Source: an uncultured Caryophanales bacterium
GTDB lineage: Bacteria; Bacillota_I; Bacilli_A; Acholeplasmatales; Anaeroplasmataceae
DNA: 7,459 bases
Assembly: GCA_937885165.1 (NCBI GenBank)
Contig: CAKZZJ010000003.1
Location: 1-7,459, forward strand
Reading direction: 5' to 3'
A program made the position numbers and the translations under genes. Within the stretch, counting starts at the first letter, position 1. Every line of letters starts with the position of its first letter. Of this stretch, positions 5,613 to 7,459 are shown one piece after another. The notes under the pieces were generated by a model. It searched no databases, was not told the origin of the DNA, and was given only the letters and a program-made list of their open reading frames with translations.

Positions 5613-5730
5613 TGTATTTCACCAACCAGTCAAACACACAGAATAATCGCCAAACTAATCTTATTGACTGGCTGGGGAAATACACTTATCCCCATAAATA
5701 TTATTTTGTGTGTTATTAAATTAGTTTGGC
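5613..5730. repeat. Interlocked inverted-repeat element A-B-C-A'-B'-C'
   Basis: Three adjacent segments are each complemented downstream in the same order. A (5613-5633) pairs with A' (5664-5684): 19 of 21 positions. B (5634-5647, ACACACAGAATAAT) pairs with B' (5700-5713, ATTATTTTGTGTGT): 13 Watson-Crick plus one G-T. C (5649-5659, GCCAAACTAAT) pairs with C' (5720-5730, ATTAGTTTGGC): 11 of 11. A simple hairpin would give the order C'-B'-A'. Here the pairings cross, so the element is a pseudoknot or a set of competing folds. No reading frame or T-run goes with it. I do not recognise the family; a small non-coding RNA, a mobile-element end or a protein-binding DNA structure are all open. Confidence 0.7.
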
Positions 5731-5866
5731 ATAGTTATTATACCAAAAGTTATGAACCAAATCTATAAAATCAGTAAAAATTAAAAATAGAGCCTAGATA
5801 TAAAAAATTAAATCAAAAATTCAAAAAAAATTTAAAATAACTATATAATTTTCTAATAAATTTAAC
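5731..5866. other. AT-rich spacer with no visible gene
   Basis: This stretch is extremely A-rich. I see no gene, repeat or stable hairpin between the repeat element and the met promoter. Confidence 0.6.
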
Positions 5867-5895
5867 TTGAAATTAAAAAAGATATTTGCTAAAAT
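5867..5895 (+). promoter_or_regulatory. Promoter of the met T-box operon
   Basis: TTGAAA (5867-5872), a 17-bp spacer and TAAAAT (5890-5895), with TG one base ahead of the -10 box. Transcription should begin near 5902, just ahead of T-box stem I. Confidence 0.7.
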
Positions 5896-5901
5896 CTTAT
5901 A

Positions 5902-6168
5902 CGAAGTTAATAAATAAAGACAGTGAAGAGAAGAGTAGTAGATGTAATATCTATAATAAGAGAGCTTAGGTTGGTGAAAATAAGCATAGTAAAGATTTAC
6001 GAACATGGCCTTGGAGTCGCAGCATCGAATATTTAAATGCTGACGTAGTTCGCACGTTATAGCGATAGAGTATGATAGTACTTGAAAATAGGTTTTTATA
6101 AACGAAAAAGGTTGGTACCACGTGGTGATTATAATCTCGTCCTTATTATTTAGGATGAGATTTTTTTT
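5902..6168 (+). promoter_or_regulatory. T-box riboswitch, probably tRNA-Met
   Basis: The leader has the standard layout. Stem I begins with GACAGTGAAGAGAAGAGTAG (5918 on), whose AGTA belongs to the specifier-loop fold. The 3' side of the loop reads GAAC-ATG-GCC (6001-6010), so the specifier is best taken as ATG at 6005-6007, followed by a purine as usual. Stem II/III sequence (GCTGACGTAGTTCGCACGTT) follows. The T-box itself is AGGTTGGTACCACG (6109-6122) against the consensus AGGGTGGNACCGCG; its variable base T6116 would pair with discriminator A, as in tRNA-Met. AAGG (6108-6111) can pair with CCTT (6141-6144) to form the antiterminator, which competes with the terminator. Uncharged tRNA should favour read-through into metNI. 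The specifier was assigned by eye, without a folded alignment. Confidence 0.85.
6133..6168 (+). terminator. T-box-controlled intrinsic terminator
   Basis: AATCTCGTCCT (6133-6143) pairs with AGGATGAGATT (6152-6162), with one G-T pair and an 8-nt loop, and eight T's follow (6161-6168). Its 5' arm shares CCTT with the antiterminator. Confidence 0.85.
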
Positions 6169-6186
6169 ATTTTAAAAGGAGGAATT

Positions 6187-7183
6187 ATGGCGTTAATAGA
6201 AATTAAAAATTTAAGTAAAAGTTATGGTGATAATTTAGTTTTACAAAATATTAATCTTAAAATAGAAAAAGGTGATATATACGGAATACTTGGTTTATCT
6301 GGTGCCGGTAAATCAACATTAGTAAGATGCGTAAATGGTCTTGAGAAATATGATGATGGAGAAATATTATATAATGGTATTAAAGTAAATTTTGATAGAG
6401 AGTATAGAAAAAAAGTATCCATGATATTTCAATCATTTAATTTATTACAGCAGAGAAATGTTTTAAAAAATGTAGAACTTACAGGTGAAATATTAAAAGA
6501 TAAAGGCAAAAATTTTAAGGCGAAAGAACTTCTAAAATTAGTTGGACTTGAAGATAAATTAAAATCTTACCCAAGTGAATTATCAGGAGGTCAATGTCAG
6601 AGGGTTGCTATAGCAAGAGCGCTTATGAGTAATCCTGAAGTATTATTATGTGATGAGGCAACAAGTGCACTTGATCCTGATACTACTAACTCTATTTTAG
6701 ATTTGTTGAAGAAATTAAATGAAGAATTAGGCCTGACGATAATTATAATTTCACATCAGATGTCTATTATAGAAAAAATCTGTAATAAGGTTGCCATAAT
6801 AAACGATTCAAAGATAGAAGAAGATGGTAATTTATATGATGTATTTTTATCTCCAAAGACCAAAATTGCTAGAAAATTAATTTATTCAAATCATGTAAAT
6901 ACAAAATTAAATGAAGAAAAAATGATAAAACTTATTTTCAATGGTGAAATTAATAAACCTATAATTGCAAATATCATTCAAAACTGTAATATTTCACTTT
7001 CAATAGTTTATGCTGATTCCCAGGGAAGTCCAGGATTCTCCTTTAGTTTATGCTGATTCAAGAGTTGTAAATAACAAGATATATGGACAAATAATCTTTA
7101 ATTTACCATATTATGATAAAGATATAATTAAATTAAAAAAGTATCTAGTTTTAAATAATATCAATTTTGAGGAGGTTGATTAA
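6187..7183 (+). pseudogene. metN: Methionine ABC importer ATPase MetN, frameshifted by a 40-bp insertion
   Basis: AGGAGG (6177-6182) precedes ATG 6187 by 4 nt. The ATPase domain is complete: Walker A G36-L-S-G-A-G-K-S-T44, Q-loop Q82, signature L132-S-G-G-Q136, Walker B V-L-L-C-D156-E157, D-loop S-A-L-D163 and switch H190. From about residue 245 the NIL domain, the methionine-sensing regulatory domain of MetN, begins. At 7020 the frame is broken: a 16-bp repeat (7004-7019, again 7044-7059) flanks 24 foreign-looking bases. As written the product ends at 7056 with 289 residues and the odd tail Q-G-S-P-G-F-S-F-S-L-C. Dropping 40 bp restores I-V-Y-A-D-S-R-V-V-N-N-K-I-Y-G-Q and a stop at 7181-7183, giving 318 residues, close to normal. 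The ATPase part could still be made, but with half a NIL domain, so import might run without methionine feedback; that is inference. Confidence 0.85.
7004..7059. repeat. 16-bp direct repeat flanking a 24-bp insert in metN
   Basis: TAGTTTATGCTGATTC occurs at 7004-7019 and 7044-7059. The 24 bases between them (7020-7043) are about 54 percent G+C in DNA that is otherwise roughly a quarter G+C. They contain the near-repeat CCAGGGA/CCAGGAT. Loss of one repeat unit by slippage or recombination would remove 40 bp and restore the gene. Confidence 0.85.
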
Positions 7184-7184
7184 A

Positions 7185-7459
7185 TTGGAATGGAGTGAAA
7201 TATTAATGTTGATTTTAGAAAGTATCGGCATGACTTTTATTTCAGCTATAGTTGCTTATCTTATAGGGTTACCGATTGGAGTATTATTAAATGTCACATC
7301 CAAAAATGGTATTCATCCTAACAAATGGATTAATCAGATATTAGGTATAATTGTTAATGTATTAAGGTCCATACCTTGCCTTATTATATTAGTTATCTGT
7401 TTGCCGGTAGTTAGAGCGATATTTGGTAGCGGAAGTGGGTACTGGTATACAATGCTCAT
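7185..7459 (+). CDS. metI: Methionine ABC importer permease MetI (3' partial)
   Basis: The start is TTG at 7185: GAGGAGG (7169-7175), inside the end of the restored metN, lies 9 nt ahead, and the TTG follows the metN stop by one base. The in-frame ATG at 7206 is less well placed. The 91 visible residues begin W-S-E-I-L-M-L-I-L-E-S-I-G-M-T-F, then the first membrane segment (F-I-S-A-I-V-A-Y-L-I-G-L-P-I-G-V-L-L). N-Q-I-L-G-I-I-V-N-V-L-R-S-I-P follows, which is the well-conserved MetI stretch leading into the next membrane segment (C-L-I-I-L-V-I-C-L-P-V-V). MetI forms the membrane channel that pairs with MetN; the binding lipoprotein MetQ would be expected beyond the window. Coupling to metN translation is likely given the spacing, so the metN frameshift, which ends translation at 7056, may lower metI expression. 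Confidence 0.9.
   Translation, partial: MEWSEILMLILESIGMTFISAIVAYLIGLPIGVLLNVTSKNGIHPNKWINQILGIIVNVLRSIPCLIILVICLPVVRAIFGSGSGYWYTML

Noticed and set aside
5613..5684. A-A' stem as a simple terminator of the AbiEi-like gene
   Set aside because: The loop is 30 nt long, no T-run follows, and the neighbouring B and C complementarities would be unexplained.
5613..5730. Interlocked repeats as a CRISPR array or invertible promoter
   Set aside because: There are no direct repeats of constant size with spacers, and the inverted arms enclose only 30-60 bp with no promoter or recombinase nearby.
5821..6006. Minus-strand open frame of 61 codons
   Set aside because: It covers the met promoter and T-box stem I; its composition is that of AT-rich DNA read backwards.
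6222..6422. Minus-strand open frame of 66 codons
   Set aside because: It is the shadow of the MetN ATPase domain.

Overview
The window is very AT-rich DNA with strong GGAGG-type ribosome sites, a T-box leader, one TTG start and standard stop codons. This points to a low-GC Bacillota (an anaerobe of the Clostridia or Erysipelotrichia kind is most likely). The species cannot be told from the sequence. Most of the window reads as an eroded accessory or defence-island margin that gives way to an ordinary metabolic operon on the right.

Left part (1-2316): a 5'-truncated but otherwise intact Schlafen/AlbA_2-type ATP-binding regulator with a C-terminal winged helix; a NUDIX hydrolase gene broken by an A-run frameshift and cut short; the right end of an IS3/IS150-type insertion sequence on the minus strand with a frameshifted transposase; and the C-terminal piece of a second AlbA_2/HATPase_c_4 protein, also frameshifted. 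A terminator closes this block.

Middle (2317-5603): a DUF1016/YhcG-type PDDEXK nuclease gene with its own promoter, split by a one-base shift; a 440-bp AT-rich gap; an intact lipoprotein carrying a HAD-superfamily phosphatase domain; and a short AbiEi-like antitoxin gene that lacks its usual C-terminal part and any AbiEii toxin partner. The ribosome site of the AbiEi-like gene lies in the 3' arm of a large hairpin.

Just after the AbiEi-like stop (5613-5731) is the most unusual structure: three adjacent segments A-B-C (21, 14 and 11 nt), each followed downstream, in the same order, by its own reverse complement A'-B'-C'. This is neither a simple hairpin nor a tandem repeat. The three pairings cross one another, so they form a pseudoknot or a set of competing folds.

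Right part (5867-7459): a clean sigma-A-type promoter, a T-box riboswitch whose specifier reads best as AUG (methionine), an intrinsic terminator, then metN (ATPase) and the start of metI (permease) of a methionine ABC importer. Uncharged tRNA-Met should let transcription pass into metNI. The metN copy carries a 40-bp insertion bounded by a 16-bp direct repeat, which shifts the frame inside the C-terminal NIL domain. Removing exactly one repeat unit restores a 318-residue MetN.

Five coding regions carry frame breaks, two of them clearly at short homopolymers. This is either true decay or uncorrected sequencing error, and it should be settled before biology is read into it.
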